A stretch of 64,000 bases of DNA from Clostridiales bacterium (lineage in GTDB: Bacteria; Bacillota_E; Sulfobacillia; Sulfobacillales; JAIMBI01), in the NCBI GenBank assembly GCA_027318915.1, contig DAHVOH010000001.1:50411-114410 (forward strand), given 5' to 3'. The position numbers were made by a program, and so were the translations under genes. The first letter of the stretch is position 1, and each line of letters opens with the position of its first letter. This document shows, one piece after another, positions 41,517-50,083 of the stretch. Under the pieces are notes generated by a model, which had not been told where the DNA came from, ran no database searches, and worked only from the letters and a program-made list of their open reading frames with translations.

Positions 41517-42293
41517 TCACCGGGGTCCCGGGCTTTTGGTGTCCTCCGCCGCGACGGGGACCCGTCGGCGCAGCCGATCGCGAAGTGGGTCCCAGTAGCG
41601 GTCGGCGACCCGCTCTTTGAGCGGGATGATGGCGTTGCCCGTGATCTCAATGCCCTCCGGGCACACCTCCGAACAGCAGCGGGTCACGTTGCACCAGTCG
41701 ATGCCCGCCTGTTCCCGAATGTAGGGCACCCGGTCCAGACGGTCCAGGGGGTGCATGGCCAGCTCCGCCAAGCGAAGAATGAAGCGCGGCCCCACATATT
41801 GGTCTGCCCGCTCGTGATCGCGCAGGACATGGCAGACGTCCTGACAGAGAAAGCATTCGATGCAGCGGCGAAACTCCTGGATGCGGTCCACGTCGCGCTG
41901 CCAGAGCGCAAACGGAGCGGGATGCGCGGGCGCGAAAGGGGGAATGCGACGCGCGGTCTGGTAATTGATGCTCACATCGGCCACCAGATCGCGGATGAGG
42001 GGAAAGGTTTTCAGGGGTCGGACGTGGATCGTCTCTCCCTGGGCGACATAGTCGTCGACGCGGGTTTTGCAGAGGAGTCGCGGCCGCCCGTTGACCTCCG
42101 CGCCGCACGAGCCGCAATGGGCCGCCTTGCAGTTCCAGCGCACGGCCAGGTCCGGCGCCCCATGGGCTTGGACGTAATGGACGGCGTCCAGCACCACCAT
42201 GCCGGGAGCCGTCTCCACGGTATAGGACTGCTCTTGCCCGTGCTGCCGGTCGCCGCGAAAGATCCACAGGGTGATGGTCCCGGGCGCGCTCAT
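41517..42293 (-). CDS. sdhB: Succinate dehydrogenase / fumarate reductase iron-sulfur subunit
   Basis: Electron-transfer subunit linking the flavoprotein to the membrane subunit. The 258-residue protein has the 2Fe-2S motif WNCKAAHCGSCGAE with a later LLCKT near residues 55-75, and the C-terminal ferredoxin region CIECFLCQDVC near 145 and CNVTRCCSEVCPEGI near 200 for the 4Fe-4S and 3Fe-4S clusters. The stop of sdhA overlaps a TTG at 42299; ATG 42293 is preferred because GGAGGG is about ten bases upstream. Direction of the reaction (succinate oxidation or fumarate reduction) cannot be told, but the nearby aerobic oxidase favours succinate oxidation. Confidence 0.92.
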   Translation of the reverse strand: MSAPGTITLWIFRGDRQHGQEQSYTVETAPGMVVLDAVHYVQAHGAPDLAVRWNCKAAHCGSCGAEVNGRPRLLCKTRVDDYVAQGETIHVRPLKTFPLIRDLVADVSINYQTARRIPPFAPAHPAPFALWQRDVDRIQEFRRCIECFLCQDVCHVLRDHERADQYVGPRFILRLAELAMHPLDRLDRVPYIREQAGIDWCNVTRCCSEVCPEGIEITGNAIIPLKERVADRYWDPLRDRLRRRVPVAAEDTKSPGPR

Positions 42294-42295
42294 GT

Positions 42296-44074
42296 TCAAG
42301 CGCCCTCCGACTCGGAGCGCGGAGCGGGTCCCCGTCGAGCCCTGAGAACACCTGGCGCCGCCGGGGCGTCAAAGAGCTGCGCGAGGTCGGGCGGCATTGT
42401 CGGGACCGGTTCGCGCCGCCAGACGATGCCGGAGGGCGTCCAGACCTGGACAATACTGTAACGGCCCGCGGCATCCTCTTCGTTCGGAAAGTCGGTCCGC
42501 CAGTGAGCGCCGCAGCTCTCTCGGCGAGCCAGCGCGCCGGTCAGGATCGCGGCGGCCAGCGTCAACATGTTCCGCACGTCGAAGACCAGGCCCCAGCCTT
42601 CGTTGAAGGGCAGACCGCCACCGGCCGCCATGTGTTGCGCGCGGTCTTCAAGCGCCTTGAGTTTGTCCAGCCCTTCCTGCAGACCCGGACCCGAGCGCAG
42701 GATGCCGGCGTGGGCATCCATGATTTGCTGCAGGGCCGCATGGACGGCGAACGGGCTTTCGCCGCGATCGGTTTCCAAGGGGCGCATGACCCGCCGGTGT
42801 TCCTCCGCAAGGAGAGACGGCGAGACGGCGGCGTGGCTCTGCGCCAGCGCGGCCTGGGCGGCGGCCATGCCGGCCCGGCGTCCGAAGACGAGGAGATCAC
42901 CCAGGCTGTTGCCCCCGAGGCGGTTGCCGCCATGGAGACCGGCCGCCGTTTCGCCGGCGGCGTAAAGGCCAGGCACATTGGTGGCGCCGGTTTCCGGGGC
43001 GACCCGAAGGCCGCCCATGGTGTAGTGGGTGGTGGGTGCCACCTCGAAGCGCTGGCGCGTGATATCCACATCCGCCAACTTCAAGAACTGCTCGTACATG
43101 CCCGGCAGCTTCCGCTTGATGTAGGCCGCGCCCTTGTGCGTGATGTCCAGCCATGCCCCGCCGTGAGGGGTGCCGCGCCCGGCCTGGACTTCCGCGAAAA
43201 TGGCGCGGGCCACCACGTCCCGGGACGAGAGTTCTTTCCGCTCCGGATCGTAGCGCAGCATAAAGCGCTCGTTCTCGCTATTGAAGAGCAGTCCTCCCTC
43301 GCCTCTGACGCCTTCCGTGACCAGTATGCCGCGGACGCCGGGCGGCCACACCATGCCGGTGGGATGAAACTGCACCATTTCCATGTCCATGAGCTCGGCC
43401 CCGGCGCGAAACCCCATCGCCGCCCCGTCGCCGGTGGACTCCCACGAATTGGAGTGGACGCGATACAGACGTCCCCAGCCTCCGGTGGCCAGAATCAGGG
43501 ATTTGGCCTCGAACACCAGGAAGCGCCCATCGTCCCGCCGATAGGCGAACAGACCGGCGATGCGGCCGGCGTCGTCCCGGAACAGGGTGGTGGTGACCAC
43601 TTCCGCGAACACGTCGACGTTGGCGGCGGCGAAAATCTTGTATTCCAGGGTGCGCAGGATCTCCTTGCCGGTGCGGTCGCCGACGTGAGCCAGACGACGG
43701 AAGGAGTGCGCGCCGAAGGGACGCTGCATGATCCGGCCGCTGGGCGTGCGGTCGAAGACGGCGCCCCATGTCTCCAGCTCCAACACGCGCTCGGGCGCCT
43801 CCCGGGTGTAGATCTGCACCATCCGGTAGTGGTTGATGAAGTGCCCGCTCTTCATGGTGTCGTAAAAGTGCGTGTCCCAACTGTCGTCCGGATCGAGACT
43901 GCCGAGGGCGGCGGCGATGCCGCCCTCGGCCATGACGGTGTGGGCCTTGCCCAACAGCGACTTGGAGAGCACCGCCACCCGGACACCCGTCTCCGCGGCG
44001 GCGACTGCGGCCCGAAGGCCCGCGCCGCCGGCGCCGACGATGACGACATCGTAGCGAAGCCTCTCAATGTCCAT
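42296..44074 (-). CDS. sdhA: Succinate dehydrogenase / fumarate reductase flavoprotein subunit
   Basis: Catalytic FAD subunit. The 592-residue protein begins YDVVIVGAGGAGLRAAVAAA, followed by the covalent-FAD His segment KAHTVMAEGGIAAALG, the substrate-site HPTGMVWPPGVRGILVTEG near residue 245, the active-site Arg region RDVVARAIF, THYTMGGLRVAPET near 350 and the FAD-binding end GGNSLGDLLVFGRRAG. The C-terminal helical domain is complete. ATG 44074 gives the usual N-terminus. It lies between the membrane subunit (138-base gap) and sdhB (overlap). Confidence 0.95.
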   Translation of the reverse strand: MDIERLRYDVVIVGAGGAGLRAAVAAAETGVRVAVLSKSLLGKAHTVMAEGGIAAALGSLDPDDSWDTHFYDTMKSGHFINHYRMVQIYTREAPERVLELETWGAVFDRTPSGRIMQRPFGAHSFRRLAHVGDRTGKEILRTLEYKIFAAANVDVFAEVVTTTLFRDDAGRIAGLFAYRRDDGRFLVFEAKSLILATGGWGRLYRVHSNSWESTGDGAAMGFRAGAELMDMEMVQFHPTGMVWPPGVRGILVTEGVRGEGGLLFNSENERFMLRYDPERKELSSRDVVARAIFAEVQAGRGTPHGGAWLDITHKGAAYIKRKLPGMYEQFLKLADVDITRQRFEVAPTTHYTMGGLRVAPETGATNVPGLYAAGETAAGLHGGNRLGGNSLGDLLVFGRRAGMAAAQAALAQSHAAVSPSLLAEEHRRVMRPLETDRGESPFAVHAALQQIMDAHAGILRSGPGLQEGLDKLKALEDRAQHMAAGGGLPFNEGWGLVFDVRNMLTLAAAILTGALARRESCGAHWRTDFPNEEDAAGRYSIVQVWTPSGIVWRREPVPTMPPDLAQLFDAPAAPGVLRARRGPAPRSESEGA

Positions 44075-44212
44075 GGGAACGCGCCCCGAACGGCATCCGG
44101 CCGATGCCCGCGGGCGCTCCCTCCCCTCTGGTCAGGTGACCTGTGTGTTCCGGCATCGCCGCCTCGGGTCCCGTGCTCAAAACAGCGGCGGCTGATCCGC
44201 CGACGGCCGTGA

Positions 44213-44965
44213 TCACCGGAGGATCCTCGGATCATGCAGCATCCCTAAAATCAGCAGGCGCACATACAGGTCAGTGCCCCAGACCCAGAACATCGACACC
44301 CACGCGAAGAGACCGTGGCGGCGATTCAAGTCGGTTACGGTGCGCCAGAGTCGGTACCGAGTCCGCGGTCGGCCGCGGCAGGTGAAGCAGTCGAGTTCCC
44401 CGCCCACCAAGTGGCGGAGCGCATGGCAGGAAAAGGTGTAGAGCGACAGGAACACGGCGTCCGCGAGGATGATCAGGGACCCGACTCCCACGCCGAAGTG
44501 GCCGTTGAAATCGAAGGCCTGCACAGCGTCCACCCACAGGAAGATCACCACCGCGAAGGATAGGTACAAAAAGAATCGATGCAGGTACGACCACGACATG
44601 GGCGGACGGGTCTCACCCACGTAGCGGCGGTGCGCGTCGGCGATGGAGCATGCCCGCGGATCACCGAAAAAGGCCCGATAGTATTCACGGCGATAGTAGT
44701 AGCACGTGGCGCGAAAGAGGAGCGGAACCCAGGCCACCCACAGTGCGGGAAGGAACGTGACGTGCACCCACGAGGCGATGTTGGGTGAAAAGTACGGGGA
44801 GAGATAGGCGCCGAAGCGCCCCCGGACGTGAAAGAAAATCTCCCACAGGGAGTAGAGGACAAAGAGGCTGAAGGCCACAACCGTGACCGCCGGTTCCCAC
44901 CACCAGCCGGTCTCGGTCGCTCGTTTCGCATGGGGTCCGGATGCGGCGTCGAACAAAGCCTGCAC
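44213..44965 (-). CDS. Membrane subunit of the succinate dehydrogenase / fumarate reductase complex
   Basis: A 250-residue protein with about five hydrophobic segments, beginning WWWEPAVTVVAFSLFVLYSL, with later helices LHRFFLYLSFAVVIFLWVD and SLIILADAVFLSLYTFSCHA. Several His residues sit near helix ends (FFHVRGRFG, WVHVTFLPALW, SYLHRFF, SCHALRHLVGG) and could bind haem. It is not the familiar SdhC or SdhD pair; the assignment comes mainly from its place at the head of the sdhA-sdhB operon and its topology. The start is GTG 44963-44965, four bases after AAGGAGAAC. A CFTC motif near the end is unexplained. Confidence 0.72.
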   Translation of the reverse strand: MQALFDAASGPHAKRATETGWWWEPAVTVVAFSLFVLYSLWEIFFHVRGRFGAYLSPYFSPNIASWVHVTFLPALWVAWVPLLFRATCYYYRREYYRAFFGDPRACSIADAHRRYVGETRPPMSWSYLHRFFLYLSFAVVIFLWVDAVQAFDFNGHFGVGVGSLIILADAVFLSLYTFSCHALRHLVGGELDCFTCRGRPRTRYRLWRTVTDLNRRHGLFAWVSMFWVWGTDLYVRLLILGMLHDPRILR

Positions 44966-45248
44966 GTTCTCCTTACGGGGCCGAGTCTGTCCCGTCTGAG
45001 CGTGCCCATTTGTTTCTTCCCCTACCCGCTGACCGTCGCAGAACGCGGTGCGCGCACGGCGAAGCCAGCCGCTTTTTGTGGCCTGGGCGTGATACCGGGG
45101 CGACGTGGCGGGACTTGGTGGAACGGCTCAGCCCACTCCCAGGTTTTATTCAGGAAAGGCTGGCAAGATGGATGGCAGGAAGCGGCACGGACGCAGCCAC
45201 ACTTGGGCTGAATGCTCCGGAGAGAACGCAAATGAGGGGGAGAAGGGG
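44966..45248. other. Divergent intergenic region sdh operon / htrA
   Basis: About 280 bases expected to hold the promoters of the sdh operon and of the protease gene. An open frame in the plus direction continues upstream from htrA but reads as chance sequence. No regulatory box could be named. Confidence 0.35.
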
Positions 45249-46568
45249 ATGGCGATGCACGACGCGTTTGACGAACGCCCGATAATGTCGCCGGATGACG
45301 GCGCGGATCGTCAAGGGGATGCCGCGGTGTCGTCGGGAAACCCCGGTGCCGAAAGCGGTGCCGCGTTCACGCCGACGGAGCCGGCGGCCGGCGGACCCGC
45401 GCATGGCGGTGGCGGCCACGGCGGTCGTGGTCGACGCCCGATGAGGTGGGCCGCGGGAATCGCGGCGCTGGCGCTGCTGGCGGGGAGTGCCGGCGCGGGC
45501 ATCGTCTTGGCTTACAACCATTGGCATCCGAACAACACCGTGGCGGTTGCCCGGCCGGTCACGCCGCAGCGCCTGCAGGCCGTGAGTTCCACAAAATTGA
45601 ATGCCTCGGCGCTCGCGGCCAAGGTTGAGCCGGCCGTGGTCGACATCACGGTCACTCTGGCCGACGGCAATGGATCGGCTGCGGGCACCGGCATGATATT
45701 GACGCCGTCCGGCGAAGTTCTGACCAACAATCACGTGGTGGAGGGTGCCTCGACCATTGAGGTCAAGATTCCCGGCCACGCCGGCCGCTACAGCGCCCGG
45801 GTTTTGGGCGTCGATCCCACCCGGGATGTGGCGCTCCTGCAGATCAACGGCGTGTCCGGCCTGCCCACCGTCACGCTGTCGGGAACGCCCCCTTACGTGG
45901 GCGAGCAGGTGGTGGCCATCGGCAACGCGCTGGACTTGAAGGGAGCGCCGACGGTGACGGAAGGCACCATCACGGCGTTGAACCGATCGATTACCGCCAC
46001 CAACGATCTGGGCGGCAACAGCGAGAATCTGGTGGGGATGCTGCAGACGGACGCCGCTTTGGCGCCCGGCGACTCGGGTGGCCCGCTCATTAATGTGCTG
46101 GGGCAAGTGGTGGGCATGGACACCGCGGCATACAGCGGCGGGGCCACGCCTCGGTTCACCGACGTGGGCTTTGCGATACCCATCAACACGGCGCTGGGGA
46201 TTGTGCGCCAGATTCAGGCGGGTCATGCCAGCTCGACCGTGCTGATCGGCACCCGTCCGGTGATGGGCGTCGGCGTCATCAATGCCGCGGCCGCGCAAGC
46301 CGACCCGTTTGCGTTCCAGCTGCAGCCGGCCACCAACTCCGGCGCGCTGGTGGTGCAGGTGAACCCGGGTAGTCCGGCTGCGGGCGCGGGCATGGTGCCG
46401 GGTGACGTGATTGTCGGGTTCGACGGGCAGACCATCACCTCAATTACTCAGCTGAGCCGCATCGAAGCGGGCCTCAAGGTGGGCCAGACCGTGAGCGTCA
46501 CCTGGGTCACGCCCGCGGGTCAGTCGGAAACCGCATCCGTCCAGTTGGTGCCGGGGCCGCCGGCCTAA
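45249..46568 (+). CDS. htrA: Membrane-anchored HtrA/DegP-type serine protease
   Basis: A 439-residue protease of protein quality control at the cell surface. A hydrophilic head (1-65, low complexity with GGGGHGGRGRR) is followed by one membrane helix (about 66-90, AAGIAALALLAGSAGAGIVL). The trypsin-like domain has the triad His in LTNNHVVEGAS (near 162), Asp in DPTRDVALLQI (near 195) and Ser in LAPGDSGGPLINV (near 276). A PDZ domain follows from about 340: GALVVQVNPGSPAAGAGM, then GDVIVGFDGQTITS. ATG 45249 follows GAGAAGGGG. One PDZ domain and an N-terminal anchor match the Gram-positive HtrA type. Confidence 0.93.
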   Translation: MAMHDAFDERPIMSPDDGADRQGDAAVSSGNPGAESGAAFTPTEPAAGGPAHGGGGHGGRGRRPMRWAAGIAALALLAGSAGAGIVLAYNHWHPNNTVAVARPVTPQRLQAVSSTKLNASALAAKVEPAVVDITVTLADGNGSAAGTGMILTPSGEVLTNNHVVEGASTIEVKIPGHAGRYSARVLGVDPTRDVALLQINGVSGLPTVTLSGTPPYVGEQVVAIGNALDLKGAPTVTEGTITALNRSITATNDLGGNSENLVGMLQTDAALAPGDSGGPLINVLGQVVGMDTAAYSGGATPRFTDVGFAIPINTALGIVRQIQAGHASSTVLIGTRPVMGVGVINAAAAQADPFAFQLQPATNSGALVVQVNPGSPAAGAGMVPGDVIVGFDGQTITSITQLSRIEAGLKVGQTVSVTWVTPAGQSETASVQLVPGPPA

Positions 46569-49074
46569 CACACGGCGATAGCAGCATCACGGCCGCTCCG
46601 ATGAGCTTCGGCTCGCAGGAGCGGCCGTTGCCGTCGGGGGGAGTAGCGGGCGGGCGACGCCTGTCCGGATCGCGCCGGGATGACGGAGTGGTGGGCGGTC
46701 GGCTCCCCGGCGATCGCGGCCGACCCTGGGGATGAGATAGGGCCCGTTCTATGGGCATCAACACGTCGGCGTACCCTATCCACGCGCCGATCGGCCGGCA
46801 CGGCGACAGCGATCCTGAACAAAACCGCCCAGCCGGGTGCACGCTGGATCTCGCGAGTGAGACGCGGGGGAGGAGGATAGTGCCCGTCACGCCGTGCAAC
46901 GATGGTTAACCGCAGTGACGACACGCGTGGAAATCCGAGGGAGTCGGAGGAGGTCGTCCACGGGTGTCAGCTGGACGTCGGATGTCCGGACATGGCGTGC
47001 TCATGCAGGCCGTTGCGGGGCGATGGGGCGAGCCCGATACAAGCTTCGGTTCGCTGGATATTCGCGAAGGGCAGCCGGCCGTCGGGTTCGGCCAGGAAGG
47101 CTCGCAATAGACCGTGCTCCGCGTTCTTCCATCGGTGGTCTCGTGCCAAGCTATCACCAGGTCGGCAGGAAAAAACGTAGCGTCCGCCCCGGTGGCCCAC
47201 TCGTTTACGACGACCAACAAGATGGGGACGTGCCTTGGCTGCACCGCGGCGAAGCGGACACGGTCCGCCCTCGTGTCGATTCCCATGGGCAACGGTTGGC
47301 GTTCTGGGAGCGGGCGATTGTGTTAACGGCCGGTTCCCCCCTCAACAAAGCTCACGTCAAATGACGGGAGGCGACCGTCATTGCCCGGGCGAAGGACGCG
47401 GGGCGCTGTGCGGTTACGCATCCCCGGGGGGTCCAACCGACCCCGCCGGAACGAGTCCGAAATAGCGGATCTGGACGCCCTCCTGGCCGAAGGGCTCGCC
47501 ATTTTGCCCGTGGTCGAGTTCCGCATCTTTGAGCCCAAGGGGCCCGTCGGACTCCGAGCACGGATGGGGTGCCCAGCAAGCGCTCGGAGTTCGATACCAT
47601 CATTGTACCGGCGCGGCTGGAGGGCTTTCCGCTGGGGAAGCCAGCCACTTGGCCGACATCCAGAAGGGACCGAAAGCTCATGAGGTGTTCTTCTTCAGTC
47701 AACAACCGGTGGGTCTATGAGGAGTCGCTTGGGATGCTCTTGAACGCTGCTTCTAGAGATCGCCCCGCTACGCCCGGATGCTGTCGGCCTTCGCCTACCG
47801 GAAGTTCTTCCAGTTGCTGTTCTCCCGGGCGGCCCGGTGCGGCGGCGGTGGCGATAGCCCGGCGAGGCTTGAGATTTGGGGAGCGTCTTCGGTCCCGATC
47901 CGCCTTTCCGCCACCTGCAAGGAATCGCGGGAAGCACATCTGGAGCGACTGGAGGCGTGTGGCCCAGAGGCTGCGGGCCGAAAGGGTCCGTGGTCGGTGT
48001 CCCTCCGAGGGAGGCCGCGGCGGGGGGAAACCCCTATCCTCGGCGGCACCCGCCAGGGGCTCGGGTCCTGGCGAAGGCCCGCCTTGGGATGGTTTTACCG
48101 CGGCACCGGGGCGCGACACCCCGGCGCAAACGGTCGGGAAAACTGTTCGTCCGGCCTGCGTGGTATAAATGGCCATGGGTTTCAGGAACGGTGATGCTCG
48201 GATCGTTCGCGAGGCCCGCATCGGCTAGCGTGTGAATCGGGCTCACAATTTCGCCGGCGTTGCCTGACTCATCATTGACTCGGATTACGAGGAGGATGCC
48301 ATGAGTTGCTTGTCGACGGCTCAAAATGTCGCGCAACGTGCCCGAGCCGTCGACGAGCCGGACTCGACGTTGGTCATGCGCTTCGGCTATCCCATCGATG
48401 GTCACGTGGATCCCCGCGAGACCTTTGGCCGCCCACTCCCGCACTTCGTCGACACCACGGCGCCACAGCAGGGCGGCCCCCGTCGAACACGCGCCGGCCA
48501 GCGGCCGCGGGACCGCCTCCGCTACCCGGCGCTCTATGGCGGCCTCGTCTCACAGACCTGGTCGCGTGCGTGCAGCGGCTTGCTCGACCCCGCGGGCCCG
48601 GAGTCCCCCACCATCCCCCATGCCGGGGGCGCCTGAGCCCCGTGTCGACCCGACATGAATCCGGAACGCCGGTCGGATACTGTCGGACGGGACCCGACCG
48701 ACGCGGGACCAGCCGCCGGTCGCCGAGGATGGATTCGCCGGACCGCCGGCCCGAGCGGACTGCTTGAGCCCGACCGGTCCCCCGGATCGCTCCGCACGTT
48801 CTGGGGACTCCGCTCGCCGGGCGTTGTCCGCGGTTCCTTTCGAACCCCGTCGCCCAGTCGATTCGGTTTCGCCCGCCGCTCCGCATGCCTGATGACTGGC
48901 GATGGAAAAATTTTGCCCACTCCGATCGCGGACGGCAGGAATCCTCGGCACAATTCCCGAAGGGCACGCCACCTTACCGACCGGCCGGGGGACTGACGGG
49001 ACCGCGTGCCCGGAGGCCGGCTCTCCGTCACCATCCTCAGGTCCCACGACACAGAACAGGAGGGGCGGCACGGG
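46569..49074. other. 2.5-kb decayed region
   Basis: No intact gene. Plus-strand fragments near 47460-47640 read ESEIADLDALLAEGLAILPV and, in another frame, SEFDTIIVPARLEGF, as from one frameshifted gene of unknown family. A minus-strand stretch near 46970-47200 (HRWKNAEHGLLRAFLAEPD) also looks once-coding. A radical-SAM remnant is listed separately. No insertion sequence boundary or direct repeat was seen. Confidence 0.45.
48156..48520 (-). pseudogene. Remnant of a radical SAM / SPASM-type protein
   Basis: One minus-strand frame reads GVDEVREWAAKGLAGIHVTI, then DGIAEAHDQRRVRLVDGSGT, then LRDILSRRQATHG, ILLVIRVNDESGNAGEI and ITVPETHGHLY. This is the middle of the barrel of radical SAM maturases, where GL-x-x-V-x-VTIDG-x-x-x-x-HD-x-RR, GTF-x-x-I and RVN-x-x-x-x-N are typical. 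The CxxxCxxC cluster motif and the C-terminal SPASM domain are absent, so it is a fragment. A TGA lies in frame near 48558, but here it is best taken as decay. Confidence 0.5.
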
Positions 49075-49977
49075 ATGCCAAGGAGGTTCCCTCGGCCGTG
49101 TAGAAGGCCGCGGCAGGGGTGGGGCGTGGTGGAGGACCAGGCGGTCACGAGTCCGAGTGCCCTCGGCGTCGTACGCTGGCGCCGCGTCGTCCGCGTGCTG
49201 CTGCCCGTGCAGGCCGCTCTGGTGCTGACCGGGGGGGTGTGGGCCGAAACGCGTGGCGGGGGTGCGACCGTCGACCCGCTGTCCGGCTACCTGCACGGGG
49301 CCGCCCCCTTCGGCCCCGGCGCTACCCCGTTGCTGGCGATGACCCTCGCGGTGGCGGCCGTCGCCGTCGCCGTACCGGCCTGGCTGCACCGCAACGTGCA
49401 GGCGGCCGATCGCCTGCTGCGGTGGGGACACTACTGGCTGCTGCTGATCGTGCCGGCGTTGTTCGGCAACCTGTTCGATGCGTTTATCGGCCACGGTCTG
49501 TTCGTTCTGGCGTTCATCGGCGCCGCCCTGGCCTGCTACCTCGGTTGGCATGGCGCCGGCAAGGCCGGATTGATCGTCGGTCTGTTCGTCAGCGTCTTCT
49601 ACGGAACGGATGGAACCGGGGACTTCGTGCGCGGCGGTCCCTGGAACACGCGAGCGGTGACTCTATCCTCGCCGGCCGTCACGCACACGGCCTGGGGACT
49701 GCTGGCGTTCGTCTCTGACATGGTTGTGCTCATGGCGCTGGCGCCGTTGACCTACGACTTGCTGGGGATGGTGAGGCCGCTCGCCACCTGGCTGTGGGGA
49801 GTTGCCCTGTTGCTGGCCGTGGTGCCGCGCCTGGCGTTGCTGCCGGTCGTGGGCTTCCAGCCCGCCTTCAGCGGTTGGGTGTCGCTGCTCTCGGGCCTGG
49901 CCTGGCCGGCTGTCCTGACCGCCATCGTCCTGGTCGCCGCTACGCCCGCCGCTGCCCTAGGACCCGGCGGGACGTGA
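49075..49977 (+). CDS. Polytopic membrane protein of unknown function
   Basis: About 300 residues with seven or eight hydrophobic segments, including VLLPVQAALVLTGGVWAETR, TPLLAMTLAVAAVAVAVPAW, HYWLLLIVPALFGNLFDAFI, LFVLAFIGAALACYLGWHGA, TWLWGVALLLAVVPRLALLP and GLAWPAVLTAIVLVAATPAA. No family was recognised. ATG 49075 follows AGGAGG by about eleven bases; a GTG near 49129 would start closer to the first helix and is a real alternative. The 3' end and stop codon lie inside a perfect inverted repeat. It lies between a decayed region and the convergent MMPL gene. Confidence 0.6.
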   Translation: MPRRFPRPCRRPRQGWGVVEDQAVTSPSALGVVRWRRVVRVLLPVQAALVLTGGVWAETRGGGATVDPLSGYLHGAAPFGPGATPLLAMTLAVAAVAVAVPAWLHRNVQAADRLLRWGHYWLLLIVPALFGNLFDAFIGHGLFVLAFIGAALACYLGWHGAGKAGLIVGLFVSVFYGTDGTGDFVRGGPWNTRAVTLSSPAVTHTAWGLLAFVSDMVVLMALAPLTYDLLGMVRPLATWLWGVALLLAVVPRLALLPVVGFQPAFSGWVSLLSGLAWPAVLTAIVLVAATPAAALGPGGT

Positions 49978-49998
49978 GCGCCGCCGGGTCCTAGGGCA
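49953..49998. terminator. Perfect 18-bp inverted repeat around a stop codon
   Basis: TGCCCTAGGACCCGGCGG (49953-49970) is repeated exactly in reverse complement at 49981-49998, with a ten-base loop GACGTGAGCG that contains the TGA stop (49975-49977) of the membrane protein gene. It lies between convergent genes and is probably a transcription end or RNA stabiliser; no U-tract follows. Confidence 0.65.
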
Positions 49999-50083
49999 GG
50001 GTGCAGGAGCGCAGTTGGCCGAGCTTCACCTGCCGTTCGGCGCCTTCGGCCCGGTGGGGACGGGCCGGCCGGTTTTTGACGCC

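Noticed and set aside
40803..42461. A 552-residue plus-strand frame across the 40.4-41.5 kb gap
   Set aside because: Composition is Arg/Gly/Pro-rich, it runs antisense into sdhB, and no motif is recognisable.
42503..44212. A 569-residue plus-strand frame opposite sdhA
   Set aside because: Shadow of sdhA, which has all flavoprotein motifs on the minus strand.
48550..48570. In-frame TGA upstream of the radical SAM remnant as a third recoded site
   Set aside because: The surrounding sequence is decayed, there is no catalytic-Cys context and no conserved hairpin.
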